Assembly (NCBI GenBank): GCA_022264855.1 | Contig: JABYQU010000019.1 | Coordinates: 496,001-560,000 of the forward strand | DNA length: 64,000 bases | Direction: 5' to 3' | DNA from: Lenzites betulinus | Taxonomy: Eukaryota > Basidiomycota > Agaricomycetes > Polyporales > Polyporaceae | In this document: piece by piece, positions 22,436 through 34,549 of the stretch | Numbering within the stretch: position 1 is the stretch's first letter | Layout of the letters: every line of letters starts with the position of its first letter | Made by a program: the position numbers and the translations under genes | The notes under the pieces: generated by a model | What the model was told of the DNA's origin: nothing | Databases searched by the model: none | Seen by the model: only the letters and a program-made list of their open reading frames with translations

Positions 22436-24660
22436 CGCGTCCGCGGCCAACACCCCCTGCGAACGGCCACAGCTCGCCCAGCACCCCCCTGTTCTCCCCA
22501 GCGCGCAGCCCCCAGCCCCCAGCGGTCTCGCGCGTTCGCACCGACGCTGCTTCTATCGGCCGCACCGTTCGTCCGAACAGCACCTGGTCCTCCCCGCGCG
22601 CACGCTCACAGCCCACCGTTCACACCCACTTAATCGCGACGAACGCGTCTATGATACCGTCTGTCATATGCCCCGCGACTTCTCCGCCCTATCTTCTTCC
22701 CTACCGGCCTTCCTTGATGCCCCGCACGCGCACGTCCGCCTCCCCCAACACACAATCAAACCTACTCGCCAACTGTCACTCGAAAAGCTTCGGCCCTCCG
22801 TTACCATTATCGCGCTGGTTCCGATCCACGACATTACCTCCCCCCGGGGCTGCGCGGCCGCAGCGGCGGCCCTGGCTAAGTATGCACCCTAGGGTACACT
22901 TGTATAAAGCTACACCACCTAAGTTACGGCTCGACGCGTCTCGATCTGTTGTACATATACCGCCTGGATTTCAGCACATGATATACCGCACTCGATTCTC
23001 GCCTCCCCGCTTTCGCGCCGGCTGTGAATATGACCATGCCCCGCGTTAACGCGAGTGGCAACAAACTTCGCTTAAACGCCATCGAGCGCCTGCCGGGTCG
23101 GAAGACGGAACGTGTATAGATGACGTCGGAGGGATCAACATGTACAGCAGATAGTTCCAAAATACCGACCATGCATTCAGCGAGCACACGGTGCGTTGCA
23201 CGATGCGTCCCCGGAAGACACGCGGACCCAGTCCGGTTCACAAGTCGCGGCCACTGCATATGCCAGTTAGAGCCGGTCTGAGTGCGAGTGTACTGCACCA
23301 GCGGCGTCGTCGGCAGGTGCGCACGTCCGACCCCCGACACACGGACCATAAAACTTACTGAGTGCTCGTTCACAAAGGGCTAGCTGAGACTCGCAGCAGC
23401 ACAATTTGCTCGTCGTTTCGGCCGCCGCACGAGCCGGGGCTGGCTGACAGCCCTGGCGTCGCGCGCGGCTTACTAGCACGCGACGATGGCCCATGGATAT
23501 CTCGGATGTCAGTCAGCGATGTCGGGCGGACGCGGACGCAGCTGGGGCCTCGCGCGCGCGTCGGGGTGTCAGCCAGTGCTGTCAGCGAGCGTCCGGGGGC
23601 ACACTCCTGCCAGTGGTGTCAGTTCGCGTGCGGTGTGGGCGGCCGTAGGACCCTTGAAGATCTCCGAAGTCAATATGGTTAAATTCAGGAATCCCGGCGC
23701 GGCGGCATCGACAGCCTGAGCGCGGTCTCGGTGGCTGGTCTTACCAGTCTGCGCGGGGGCGCCCTACACACCGTCCGTGGTCCGAGCACGCGAACACGCG
23801 AAGACGTCGACGGGGCGCATGAGCTGAGATGCGCCGGCAGCAGTCCCGGTGCTGATCACTGCGGTGCACTGTGCGAGAGCGCGGCGTATCTGCTGAATGG
23901 GCCGAAGGGGGTGCAGGACGCGAAGGACGATGGGGTCGACAGATGCATCGCGAGATGCGTGATTGAGTTAGGCCCGACGCGTTGGTCGGCGAACTCAATC
24001 ACGTATGCGAGTCCGACCTGGGGGAGCAGGAGCACATGTATGGGCGGTGCACAGCCTGCACCTGCCTGGCTCCCCGCTCAAATTAGGAACACCTTCGGGG
24101 CTGTCGGTGCTACATGTGTGGGCCGCAGCGGGGACGAAATTTCGCTATTACGTGCGTGGCAGGCCGTGTGGGCTCCGCACGGCACGCAAGGTGACGGCTG
24201 TAGCGACGGTGCCGATGTCATGAAGTGCAGGTGTGTAGTACACAAGTAACACGTACCACGTACATTTCAGGAGGTCGTGAGTACACCGTGGTGCCCCACT
24301 AGATGGTGGACGACATGCGGCAGCTGTCAGGCTTGGCTTCAGGAAGCAGCTTGGACAGAGAACCACACCACGCTTGATTGGGTAGGACACGTTCGGATGC
24401 AGTTCGACGCAGCACTGCTACCGCTGTCGTGGAAGCATGGCGACTGCGACACAGCCCGCTCACCAGTCACCGGTGCGGTACGGCGCATTGTCAGTCTTGG
24501 CAGCGAGCAGGAGCCTCGGGGGCCGCATGCAGAATCGGCCGATAGAGGGATATCAGTACAGATTAGAATACATACACCGGATTCCGTAGGGTAACAAATA
24601 AGACAATACCGAATGAACCGCAGAGTCCGCACCAATCACCAACACGCCGGTCCCGGACTA
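22436..24660. other. Long stretch without a gene
   Basis: This 2.2 kb stretch gives only Pro/Ser/Arg-rich or short frames with no motif. The first few hundred bases are probably the 3' flank of the phosphatase gene. A strong hairpin lies at 23955-24006, and the 15-mer CAGATGCATCGCGAG occurs at about 23939 and again at about 24760. Confidence 0.4.
23955..24006. repeat. Inverted repeat able to form a two-tier hairpin
   Basis: The arms CGTGATTGAGTT (23958-23969) and AACTCAATCACG (23992-24003) pair perfectly over 12 bp. Three further pairs, one of them G-T, extend the stem outward. Inside the loop CCGAC and GTCGG form a second 5-bp stem. It lies in a region without a gene. Confidence 0.6.
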
Positions 24661-25660
<1,000 letters not shown>

Positions 25661-26033
25661 AGAGTTATGGTAGTCTAGGTGGAAGTACTAGTGAAGCGAA
25701 TATTGGTGATTGGTGCGCGTGCAATGACGTCCGAGAAACGGTTATGTGGCTCAGGCGCGGTGTGGCAAGAAGACTGAGATCGCAAGGAGTGTTCTGGCGT
25801 ATGCGGAAATAAACAGTGGTGGGGTGGATATATGCGCTTGAGGAGTCCTGCAGAGTGTTGTGGTCGTCGTTGTGGTCGTCGTGAAGTGTGGAGTCCTTGG
25901 ACCGCGACTCGGAGTGCAAGTGGGCGCCACTTTCCCACGTGGCTCCTCGGGACTATCCGGGACTTGCTCTCTGCGTCTGTGCCGCCGAAGACCACCACCA
26001 CCATCCAGCTCACCCCAAAACCCGTTCGTCACC
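25661..26033. promoter_or_regulatory. Divergent promoter of the Rab and ATP synthase epsilon genes
   Basis: There are 373 bp between divergent ATGs. A GTC/GTG-rich triplet run is at 25857-25880. No clear TATA box was seen. Confidence 0.35.
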
Positions 26034-26416
26034 ATGAGCAGTGCTACCTGGCGCAACGTCTTCACGTACGTTCCCATTGCTACCGCTATACGAATTCTCG
26101 CTTTGCGAACTTCAATTGGCCGCTACCGATGTTGCACGGGTACTGACGCGACTCCGTCTGCTCACAGGTTCAACAAGTACTCCCAAATCGTCGCGCGGGC
26201 TGTCCGCTCCTCTCTCAAGGAGGAGGAACGTGTCGCCGCTGAGAAGCGCGGCCTGACCCTGTTGAGGTACCAGCGCTGGGAGAACGGCCAGGGTGGTCCC
26301 CAGGTGAGTGTTCCGTGTCCAGCGTACCCCAATTATTTGCTGACCAGGTCCCTTTTGTTCCCGCAACGTCACCGTCAACTCTTGACATCGTTAAACCCAC
26401 CATCTCCGCTGGTTAA
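26034..26416 (+). CDS. ATP15: Mitochondrial ATP synthase F1 epsilon subunit
   Basis: Three exons were resolved: 26034-26065, 26168-26303 and 26348-26416, giving 78 residues. The protein reads MSSATWRNVFT, then FNKYSQIVARAVRSSLKEEE, RVAAEKRGLTLLRYQRWENG and a tail QVPFVPATSPSTL ending in TISAG. This matches the small epsilon subunit of the F1 central stalk, where a W-R start and an N-K-Y/A-x-V-x-AR-x-L/V-R-x-x-LK helix are conserved. It binds the gamma and delta subunits inside mitochondria. As in other species, there is no long cleaved presequence. The unspliced frame continues far past the true stop, so splicing is needed to see the gene. Confidence 0.85.
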
Positions 26417-27665
26417 ACGGCTGTCTCGTCCATTCGTCCCTTTACTCCTCGGGCGCTCCGTTCGGTTTCGTCGTATAGACCTACCTCGTCCCTCCGGCAG
26501 AGCCGACAACGGCGAAGAAGTCAGCGGCAGTTTAATCAGATTCGATGTATGGACCGGTGTAGCCAATCTAGATTGTTTTGACGGCCCCAAGGCCGCTACT
26601 TCTTTCTTTGGAGGATATGCTTCTCGTAACCCAGAGCGCGCGCACTACCGGCCGCCGCCTGCTGGTCCAAGTCAATGAGGACGGCGACGTCAAAGGGTTC
26701 TCCCTTCACCGCGCTAAGCTTGACATATCGAAATTTTGCGAGTCAAGACGAGAAGCCTCAACACGGTTCGCGACAGATTTCAGAATGTCCGTCCGCATCC
26801 GCTTCCTGCAAGCGCAGCGCGAACGCTTCAAAGCCTTGAACGTAGGATTCAACGCCACCCCACAGCAAAGCTGAAGCCGATGCGTCGCGGCTTGTATTCG
26901 TATTCTAATCATGTGTGAGGGCCAATATGAAAAGAGGACCGCCATGGGCGGAGGGACCTATGCGGTACTCCGTCCCGGTAGCGTATAAAACACCCACGGA
27001 GGCGCCGCGGCAACCGTTGGACCCCCTCTCCCGCCTCCCTACAAGGCAATCCAACAGCAAATTTGTGCTGTCCACTCGAGCCACGTTGTGTCCTCAAGCA
27101 CGCCTCGAGGGTGATGATCCTCAAACGTCCTCAATCATATCTTCAACGCCCGCCTGGGCACGGGGCCCTCAATAAATTGGAATGCGAGCTCTTACGACAC
27201 CAACGGGCTTCTGGTGTTAGCTCCGGATGATCGCAGCCCCACGCCGCGAGCAGGATGGCGAGTAGCCAGGGTCCGCGACGGTGAGCACCGTCATGCATGG
27301 CGAAGGCGGCGCCCTTCTCGAGATTCGGCCTGCACATTGCAGCGAGATTGGCGCGCACGGGGTGGAGGGCGCAGAATCGCCGCCGCACGTGGACGACGCG
27401 CGCGGTATGTACATATATGGGGCGGCGATGCTTACGTAGGCCCCGTCCCATTTCTCCTCGCCTCGGGCCCGTTGCAGCTCTTCTCTCCTCCCTCCCCGAA
27501 TCGCCACTCGTCGTCCTCATCTTCGTCGCCGTTCGCCTCCTCCGTATCCCACCCGTACGTTGTTTTCGCGCGGGATCACGATCGCCTCGTTCGCGTCTGC
27601 GTCGCTCACCAAACTCCTTTATCTTTGCTTCGTGCCACACAGCCGCAAGAAAACTTCTCACAAAA
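26417..27665. other. Intergenic stretch before the zinc-knuckle gene
   Basis: About 1.25 kb. The short plus-strand frame at 26578-26874 has no recognisable motif. TATAAAA at about 26984 and a pyrimidine-rich leader at 27450-27650 suggest a long promoter or 5' UTR for the next gene. Confidence 0.35.
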
Positions 27666-28635
27666 ATGGCCGCGCGCGGATGCTTCAACTGTGGTGGCTG
27701 TAAGTCCGCGCTCCTCTAATCGTCATTCGATGTCCCCGTGCGCGCGATGCATCCTCGCGTTCACCGATCGTCTTCATCGCGCTGACATACTTCTCAGTTG
27801 GTCACCAGGCTGCTAACTGCCCCAAGGCGGGTACCCCCACCTGGTGAGTGAAAATTCTGGATATATGCGTAAGGTTTCATCGATTGACCCCTCGCGTAGC
27901 TATAACTGCGGTCAAGAGGGCCACGTCTCGCGCGACTGCACGGCCGAGACCAAAGCAAAGACCTGTTACAAGTGCGGGCAGGAGGGCCATATCGTGAGTC
28001 TTCTCCACGTCGTTTGTGGTCGCTGAGCCAGTGACTGACTCCGTGTGCAGTCCAGGGAATGCCCAGAGAACGCCAACGCGGCAGCGCCTGGTGGCGGCAG
28101 CTTCGCTGCGTTCAACAACAGCGGCAGCGGTAGCTCCGGCACGGAGTGCTACCGCTGCGGCAAAGTCGGCCACATCGCGCGTGCGTGCCCCGAGGCTCCC
28201 GGCGGTGCTGGCGGATTCGGCGGCGGCTCGTTCGGCGGCGGCTTCGGCGGAGGCCAGGCGAAGACTTGGTACGCGTTTATCAGCAATGTGTGGTATTTGA
28301 ACATCATCTTACTTTCTTTCAGCTACACCTGCGGTGGTGTAGGCCATTTGTCGAGGGATTGTGTCCAGGGCTCAAAATGTTACAACTGCTCCGGCTTCGT
28401 AAGTATAGTTTGACACTCACGTAATTATGGAGTGTATCTGACCCGCGGCGACAGGGTCACATCTCGAAGGACTGCCCCCAGCCGCAGCGCCGGGCCTGCT
28501 ACACCTGCGGGTCGGAAGGGTGCGTCGATTGCTTCTAAACTTGGTGGTCACACGCTAATGTCGGAATGGACTAGGCACATCTCGCGTGACTGCCCAAACA
28601 ACGGGCAGACGACGGCCGCGACGGAGGGAGCTTAG
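27666..28635 (+). CDS. GIS2: Seven-CCHC zinc-knuckle nucleic-acid-binding protein (Gis2/CNBP)
   Basis: The protein contains seven knuckles of the form C-x2-C-x4-H-x4-C. They are CFNCGG(F)[77 protein letters not shown] and [15 protein letters not shown] Gly/Phe/Ser-rich spacer ([15 protein letters not shown]) separates the fourth and fifth. The start is [11 protein letters not shown] at 27666, and about six introns mostly cut within or beside knuckles. Yeast Gis2 and animal CNBP also have seven knuckles. They bind single-stranded RNA and DNA, associate with ribosomes and favour translation of certain mRNAs. The gene appears complete, ending ATEGA. Confidence 0.9.
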
Positions 28636-29017
28636 GCGTGCGTGTATGAGCTGTACTCGACGATGTATACTCTCTTGCTGTCTGTGCCGGCTGTCTCTTG
28701 TTTTGCACCCTGTTAGTCGATATGTGCGTGTACGATTGCCAGTGCTCCGAGTGAATATAGCGTATCGAGCGTCGAGAGTGTGCGGGCGGATGACAGCATT
28801 TGTAAATGAAGATGATGGGCCGGTGCGCGAGTGGACCGTCGAGGTCGCTCTGGGCGGAGCAGGCGGCGGGGGAAGCCGTGCCGCCCTGCGCCGGAGAGGC
28901 GCCGGCCAATTGGGCGTTGCCTTTTCGTGTCGGGCACGGGCGCCTGTGCGGTCGCCCGCGTCCACGCACTTTCCTCTGCTCTCCTCTCTCCACCCCCTAC
29001 CCCTCGCCGTCGTCCCC
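28636..29017. promoter_or_regulatory. Intergenic region upstream of the COX gene
   Basis: These 382 bp hold the 3' flank of the zinc-knuckle gene and the leader of the next gene. A pyrimidine-rich run (TCTGCTCTCCTCTCTCCACC) lies just before the ATG. No other gene was seen. Confidence 0.35.
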
Positions 29018-29718
29018 ATGCAAGCCCTCCGCCTGGCGCGTCCCCGTCTCCCCCTCCGCCCCGCCTCCCGCGCATTCGCGGCCGCGGCGAGCTCGTCCCA
29101 GCCCGCCGCCTCTGCGTCCGCTGACCCGGTCGTCCCGCTCTCCAACGTCGAGGCCATGTGGGAGCGTCTCTCCGCAGACGAGCAGGCCGTCATCCACCAG
29201 CAGCTCGAGGAGGTCCAGAAGCGCGACTGGAAGACGCTCTCCGTCGACGAAAAGAAGGCTGGTGCGTCGCCCGTGCCCGCCCGTCGCACCGCGCCATTTT
29301 CGCTGACTCGCCGCGGGCCCGCCCGCTCCAGCGTACTACGTCGCATTCGGGCCCCACGGCCCCCGTGCGCCCGTCGACAAGCCCGGGGCGACGCCCAAGA
29401 TCGTCCTGGGCGTGCTCGGCCTCATGGTCTCCGCCGGCGTCGCCTTCTACTCGATCCGTGCTGCCGGTACGTGCCCGCCCGTGCGATGCGTCATGGTGCG
29501 AAGCGTAACGGTTTCTGTCCAGCTCCCGCGCCGCCGCGGACGATCACCAAGGAGTGGGAGGAGGCCGAAAACGAGCGCGCCCGCGAGCTCAAGCTCAACC
29601 CCATCTCTGGTACGTCCGCCCGCTTGCCCCGCCGTCGTCGAGCGGTCGCCGACGTGGCCTCCCTACAGGTATCGCGTCGGAAGGCTACTCTGGCCCCGGC
29701 TTCGTCACGCACAAGTAA
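29018..29718 (+). CDS. COX5: Cytochrome c oxidase subunit IV family (yeast Cox5)
   Basis: This nuclear subunit of respiratory complex IV sits in the inner mitochondrial membrane. The N-terminus MQALRLARPRLPLRPASRAF is an Arg-rich, acid-free mitochondrial presequence. NVEAMWERLSADEQAVIHQQ and LEEVQKRDWKTLSVDEKKA then match the matrix part of the family. Splicing gives AAYYVAFGPHGPRAPV, a single membrane helix LGVLGLMVSAGVAFYSIRA, ITKEWEEAENERARELKLNP and the last exon GIASEGYSGPGFVTHK. Four exons were read with phase-consistent joints. The gene appears intact. Yeast has two differently regulated copies. Only one is visible here. Confidence 0.9.
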
Positions 29719-30056
29719 ATGCGTCGGTTGTCGCTCGAGTGATAGAAGAGGGAGCGGGCCTGGCTATCGGCCCCCGGCCGCTCGTGGAACGGAGAGGACC
29801 TTCATTGCGTCGGCCGTCGTGTCGAACGCTGCTAGTTACAACAATAGTAATCTCCTGTTATTTTCCTGCCTCCTCAACCAACTTGAAGTGCAGTCGCATG
29901 CCGTTTGCCTTGCGGGGGCCACAAATGCAGTTTGGTGTCTCAGTCAATCATTGCATGCCGTTCATTTGACGAGTGCGTCATGCGCGGTGTTATGAAATAC
30001 AGTCCCTCCAGCTCGGAACAGGAAAGCAGGTCATGCGTGATAGTCCGTCTGCGTAT
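29719..30056. other. Convergent 3' flanks of COX5 and RPN8
   Basis: 338 bp between convergent stops. No gene or strong terminator-like structure was recognised. Confidence 0.3.
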
Positions 30057-31274
30057 CTACAGGCCCTTATCCTCGCTGCTGGTCTTACTTGAGTCCTTCT
30101 CCTTGTCACCCTTCTCCTCGCCCTTGGCACTCTTGCCTTTCTCCTTCTCTTTATCGCCCTTGCTCTCTTCGAGTTCTGCCCGACCAATGGATGCCTTGTT
30201 GTCCACAAGCGCATGCAACGCGATGACTGCCCGGAGCAAACTGCTGAGGTATACAACGAGCATCTCGTCGTTCGTCGTCGTCGAGAAGCTCTGCGTCAGC
30301 TCCTGGTCGTTCAGGTCGGGCAAGAGGTTCAGCGCGTCTTGGAGGTGGTACGAGATCTGGTGATTGAGCGGCATTTTTCCGGACGCGACCTCGACGAGGT
30401 ACGACTGGACGTCCCCTAGGCGCGACTGCAGCCCGCGTAGGGACGCGAGCTGCTCTGCGACGCGTGTGCCGAGGGTCGTGGTGGTCGAGTCTTTGATATC
30501 GCGCAGCAGGTGCTCGACGCCGATCTCCTCCGCCTCTTCCGCTTCGATTGCTGATGGGACGTGGAGGAACGTTTTGCGCGTCTCTGTGCCGTCCTAAGGC
30601 GCAGTGTGTTAGTACAGACAACAGAGGTCGGGCCGTCGTGGGCGGACGCACATCCTTGATCTCCTCCACCGCAAAGTAGGCATCCGTGGGGATGCCGACC
30701 GTCTGTGGTCGTACGTCGACGATGACCATGACGGGACGTGCAATATACCGCTTCAGCAGGTCATTAATCTCCTGGTCCGACGCGCGCAGCTTCGGGCCCG
30801 TGTGGTACCACCCAATCATCCGTTCACGCGCTACAGGACAGAGTAGGCGTAAGCACCGGTGCGCGCGCGGGCGCGGGGAACTCACGGACCGTTGACCTTC
30901 TTGAACATCTCCCACATGCCGTCGATGTAGTTGTGGTCGAGGAACCACGTCTTGCTGTCCTTCTCGTCCTCCTCGAACGGGATCCCGAACGAGTTCGCGA
31001 CGTTGATGCTCGTGCCGTTGTCCTGCCCCAGCAGGATCCCGATGACGCGCTTGCTCGAGCCGCGCGGCACCGAGCGCGCATGGTGGTCTGCTACCGAGAG
31101 CAGCACGAGGGGGTGCACCACTGGGGACGCGGGCGTGAGTATCACGTCCGGATGTTACGTGCCGCGTTGGGGCATACCGACGGTGGTATTTGAGAGCGCT
31201 GAGAGCTGCGGACGGTTAGCGAGGTTTGGGGGTCGTGCGTGCGTGCGTACCTGTTCTGTTGTTGTTGCGACCAT
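30057..31274 (-). CDS. RPN8: 26S proteasome regulatory subunit Rpn8 (PSMD7)
   Basis: Rpn8 is a scaffold subunit of the proteasome lid, paired with the deubiquitinase Rpn11. The protein starts MVATTTEQ and splices to [17 protein letters not shown]. The MPN domain reads [20 protein letters not shown], then [34 protein letters not shown] and [20 protein letters not shown]. The helical tail contains [15 protein letters not shown] and [20 protein letters not shown]. As in other Rpn8 proteins, the JAMM metal ligands are not complete (WYHTGPKL lacks the second histidine), so it is non-catalytic. The C-terminus is a long Lys/Glu/Asp/Ser tail ([20 protein letters not shown]) of low complexity. Confidence 0.94.
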
Positions 31275-31869
31275 GATGGAGGTGAAGGAGAGGCGAGTGT
31301 GGAGGCGGAATACGGAGGAGGTGGCTGAAGGGCTCCGACGCGCGTACTTCCGCCTACGCGTCCTGCTCTGTTTGCACTTGTTGTCCAACAGCCTTAACCC
31401 GTCCCAAAATGGACGAACTCCTCCATCTAGCAATAATCTCATACCAAGACCCGTCCGCGTTCCGTGTCTGCGAGTGATTCGGAACGAAACTACCTCTATC
31501 AATGTGTTGTGAACTTTCTCCATCTTCACGACCAAAGATACGTTGGAAAAATCCGTTTCACCTGTTTACTTGATTCATTAGACAAATGACGCAGTGGTCA
31601 TTTATTCTGTACGTTTCAATAAGTAGTAGTGGTGCCCGACAATCAGAGCAACAGCATTACAGTGCTGCAATGTCAGTGTAATCATGATCTCGTATGCGTT
31701 GCTGCCGTCTCCGACAATTTAGCCATTCTGTCCATCACGCCGTGCTGAAATGTACATGATATGCCCGTAAAAACCGTGATCGTAAACATGATACCAGAAA
31801 TCTATGCGAGAGTTATAGAAAAAACGCTTTGGGGTTGATGCTCAGCATGGAATTAGCGTGATCAAGGAT
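31275..31869. other. Intergenic region, RPN8 upstream and MFS 3' flank
   Basis: About 600 bp. The open frame extending RPN8 upstream to 31535 shows no similarity and is probably leader. Nothing else was seen. Confidence 0.35.
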
Positions 31870-33904
31870 TTAGGCCTTCCCCCGCCAGCCACCGAGGATA
31901 GCAGCCCGAGTCGCCAGTAGGCAGCAGCACGCCACCATGACCGTCGAGCCTGTCACGAAGATAAAGCCGTCAGCTCCGCCGTAATACACATCATGGCCAT
32001 AAGCAAAAAACGCACCTGCGTAGACCCCAGTGAGCTTGTACGACCCTGTAGCGGCGGTGATAGCTCCTGAGATGGGGGGGCCGGCAACGGCACCGAGGGC
32101 GATCACCGTCATGCTCATGCCCACGCGCATACCGACGTCTTGTGTCTGTCCCATGCGCACAACCGGGGCTGCAAGCAGGGAAACGTATACACCGCTAGCG
32201 CCGCTATAGAGCGAAGGGTATGTTAGAGCAGCGCGAAAATATCACGAGCGTAGACGTACCCATAAATGATGGCGACGGCGATGTTGGCTCCGACGGAGTC
32301 CGCGAACGGCCAGGCGTATGTCAGAATTCCGGCTACGAATGTCGCAGGGGTCATCACCGTGATGGGACCTGTCAACACATACTTAGCAAAGGGGACACGC
32401 GAAGCAGGAGTAAGTTGGCAATACCGATGCGGTCGGAGAGCAGTCCACCAGAAAGACGTCCAACGGCTGAACATGCGTTGGCAATGGCCAGGAGGTAGAA
32501 GGAGAAGTTCGGGTCGATGCCCTTAGACTCCGCGCTGACGTCAATGTACGTGAGGACCTGGATCTCGCTATGAGCCCGTGCTGATGCATTCATTGGACAT
32601 TGAACGCACCGTATAGATGCCTAGGAAGGCCATGAAGCTCGAAAAGCAGTAAAGGGAGAATGGCGGCGACTTGAACGCAGAGAGATCGAAGAACGGGCCA
32701 GTGTGCTTCTTAGGCGGGAGTCGCCGTTCTACGGTCTATATAAGAATATCAGCCCTTAATGAGAAATGGGTGCACAAGGCGTTGCGCAAGACTTACAGCG
32801 AACTGGAATGCCAAAAGCGCGATCTCAATGAAGCCAAGGATGCGCATCGTCCATTTGAAGCTGCGGCGCGGTAAAATGAGCGGGGAATTAGGGAGGGATG
32901 AGGACAATAACATACCCCACTCGGTCTATGAGGTTGCGCACAGCGATTGGGAAGCAGGTACCGCCCAGACTGGACCCGAGCGCCATTATTCCGAGGGCAA
33001 GACCTAACCTATGTTTGAACCAATGTGCAGGGCAGCCCATCACAACACCGAAGATGACCCCGCAAGCCAACTGCCGTCCTTGTGGTGAGTGGTATAATTC
33101 CTTGAGCGCTATGTGGAGTACGCACCCCGAGCGCAAATCCTTGACACAGAAGGAAGTGCCAATATTTTGTGCACTCTGCGGTGAGGAAACATACGGCGAC
33201 AATTACAGCGCTTGCCAAACCTAGAGGCGTCTTGGTCCATCCCATGTCGAAAACACGGCCTACTACCAAACCCGGAAGGAAAACCAGCGCATACTATCCT
33301 GAAAGTCAGTCCATAGCTTCTTTGGTGTTCTGGGGGCTGCGCCACGACTTGCCTGAATAGAACCGATCCAGGCACTGAGCATCCAATGCTAGTGTGAATA
33401 TAGTACTACGGTCTGAGAGGATTTAGAACGCACATATTAGATGGCGAAGAGTCGGAGAGGAGATTTTCCTGATAGTACGCTTGGAAAACCTGGTGTTTCG
33501 ACCGTTAGCGTCGTGTATGCAACATGAAAAAGCTATGCATCTGAAATGGGAAGACTTACACCCCACGCGTTCACTAGACCAAACGTAGCACAAGCGCCCA
33601 CTGCGCACTGCAAGGATTCACATTAATATCGAGATCGTCGCGTGGTTCGACAGGGAAAGGACCGTACCCCTGAGATAGCCAACCAAGCGCGTAGACCACC
33701 ATCGGGGTGTTCGCCATAGTAGTCGGGATGGACGGGCTCAGACGGTACGTCGTCGATCTTTGACTGAACGGCCTGCTTTTCTTCGTCTATGGATTTTTTT
33801 TCGTCCCGAAGGTCGTCCGCGGATTGGCGGCGAGAAATGGCTGCGTTGACAGTGGATGCAGACGCTGAACGGCCCCTAGTCTCCTGTTGCGCCACCGACG
33901 ACAT
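31870..33904 (-). CDS. MFS transporter of the monocarboxylate/riboflavin transporter-like group
   Basis: The start at 33904 (MSSVAQQETRG) was preferred over an upstream ATG because the sequence before it has no family character. A polar cytosolic N-terminus of about 70 residues leads to HPDGGLRAWLAISG, the typical entry to the first helix in fungal MCT-like proteins. Spliced exons then give GACATFGLVNAWGVFQAYYQ, VGRVFDMGWTKTPLG, HRLGLALGIMALGSSLGGTC, KKHTGPFFDLSAFKSPPFSL, YLLAIANACSAVGRLSGGLL(SDRIG) and RVGMSMTVIALGAVAGPPIS. The NACSAVGRLSGGLLSDRIG stretch is the inner MFS signature. About ten or more short exons are present. It would be a proton-linked carrier for a small organic acid or related compound. 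The substrate is unknown. Confidence 0.85.
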
Positions 33905-34549
33905 ATTCGTGAAAATTCGTGAACGCTGTCCTCGGCTCAAGGTCTTGTGTTTTCCCGAGAACAAGGACAAACTCCAACTGGCGGGTTGGCAAGACTCGCA
34001 CGGGATGTGCGCTGAGGTTGAGGGCGGTGGGAAGGACAGTGGGCAATGCTGATCAGAGAAGAGGGTATATGTGTCCGGCCTGAGAGTGTCTCTGCGCTCG
34101 GCTCGGCTTGCTGAGAAATATCTTGCCTTGTGATCAAATTGAAATAGCGACATATACGGGCGGCGCAACCTTCCGTATAGACGGAGCGCCGTCTTCATGA
34201 CTCTTTTGGCACATGTTTAGTACGTCCGTAGCACAGAAGTTAATTGCACATTAATGTGTCATCAGTGACTCTATAATTCATGTACGCCATACGAGTCGAG
34301 TCAAAGCGTGCAGACAACGGCCTACAACGGCGCGGCTTCGTCAGAAACTCGGAGCAGAAACGGTCGTAAATCCGGCCCGGGTGTAGCCGGCGTCGTCGAT
34401 CAAAGTTTGTAGCCACGTGGCATATTTCTTTCTGTCCTAATCCGGAAAGCCCGGCGCTTCTCAAAATTTCCCTGCAGAGGTTCGTGCTGCCAGTCTTTGC
34501 ACGCAGTTCCATCACCACCAGCCCCTCCTTCACAATTCAAAATAAGAGC
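33905..34549. promoter_or_regulatory. Divergent region between the MFS transporter and fibrillarin
   Basis: 645 bp between divergent ATGs. The ORF reading into it from the transporter (to 34198) is treated as leader. No clear TATA box was seen. Confidence 0.35.

Noticed and set aside
22432..23049. A 205-codon Pro/Ser-rich plus-strand frame after the phosphatase
   Set aside because: It lacks motifs, uses a non-ATG start and overlaps the phosphatase stop. It is probably 3' UTR.
27214..27816. A 200-codon plus-strand frame before and across the first exon of GIS2
   Set aside because: It is Arg/Ser-rich, has no motif and crosses the real first exon in another frame.
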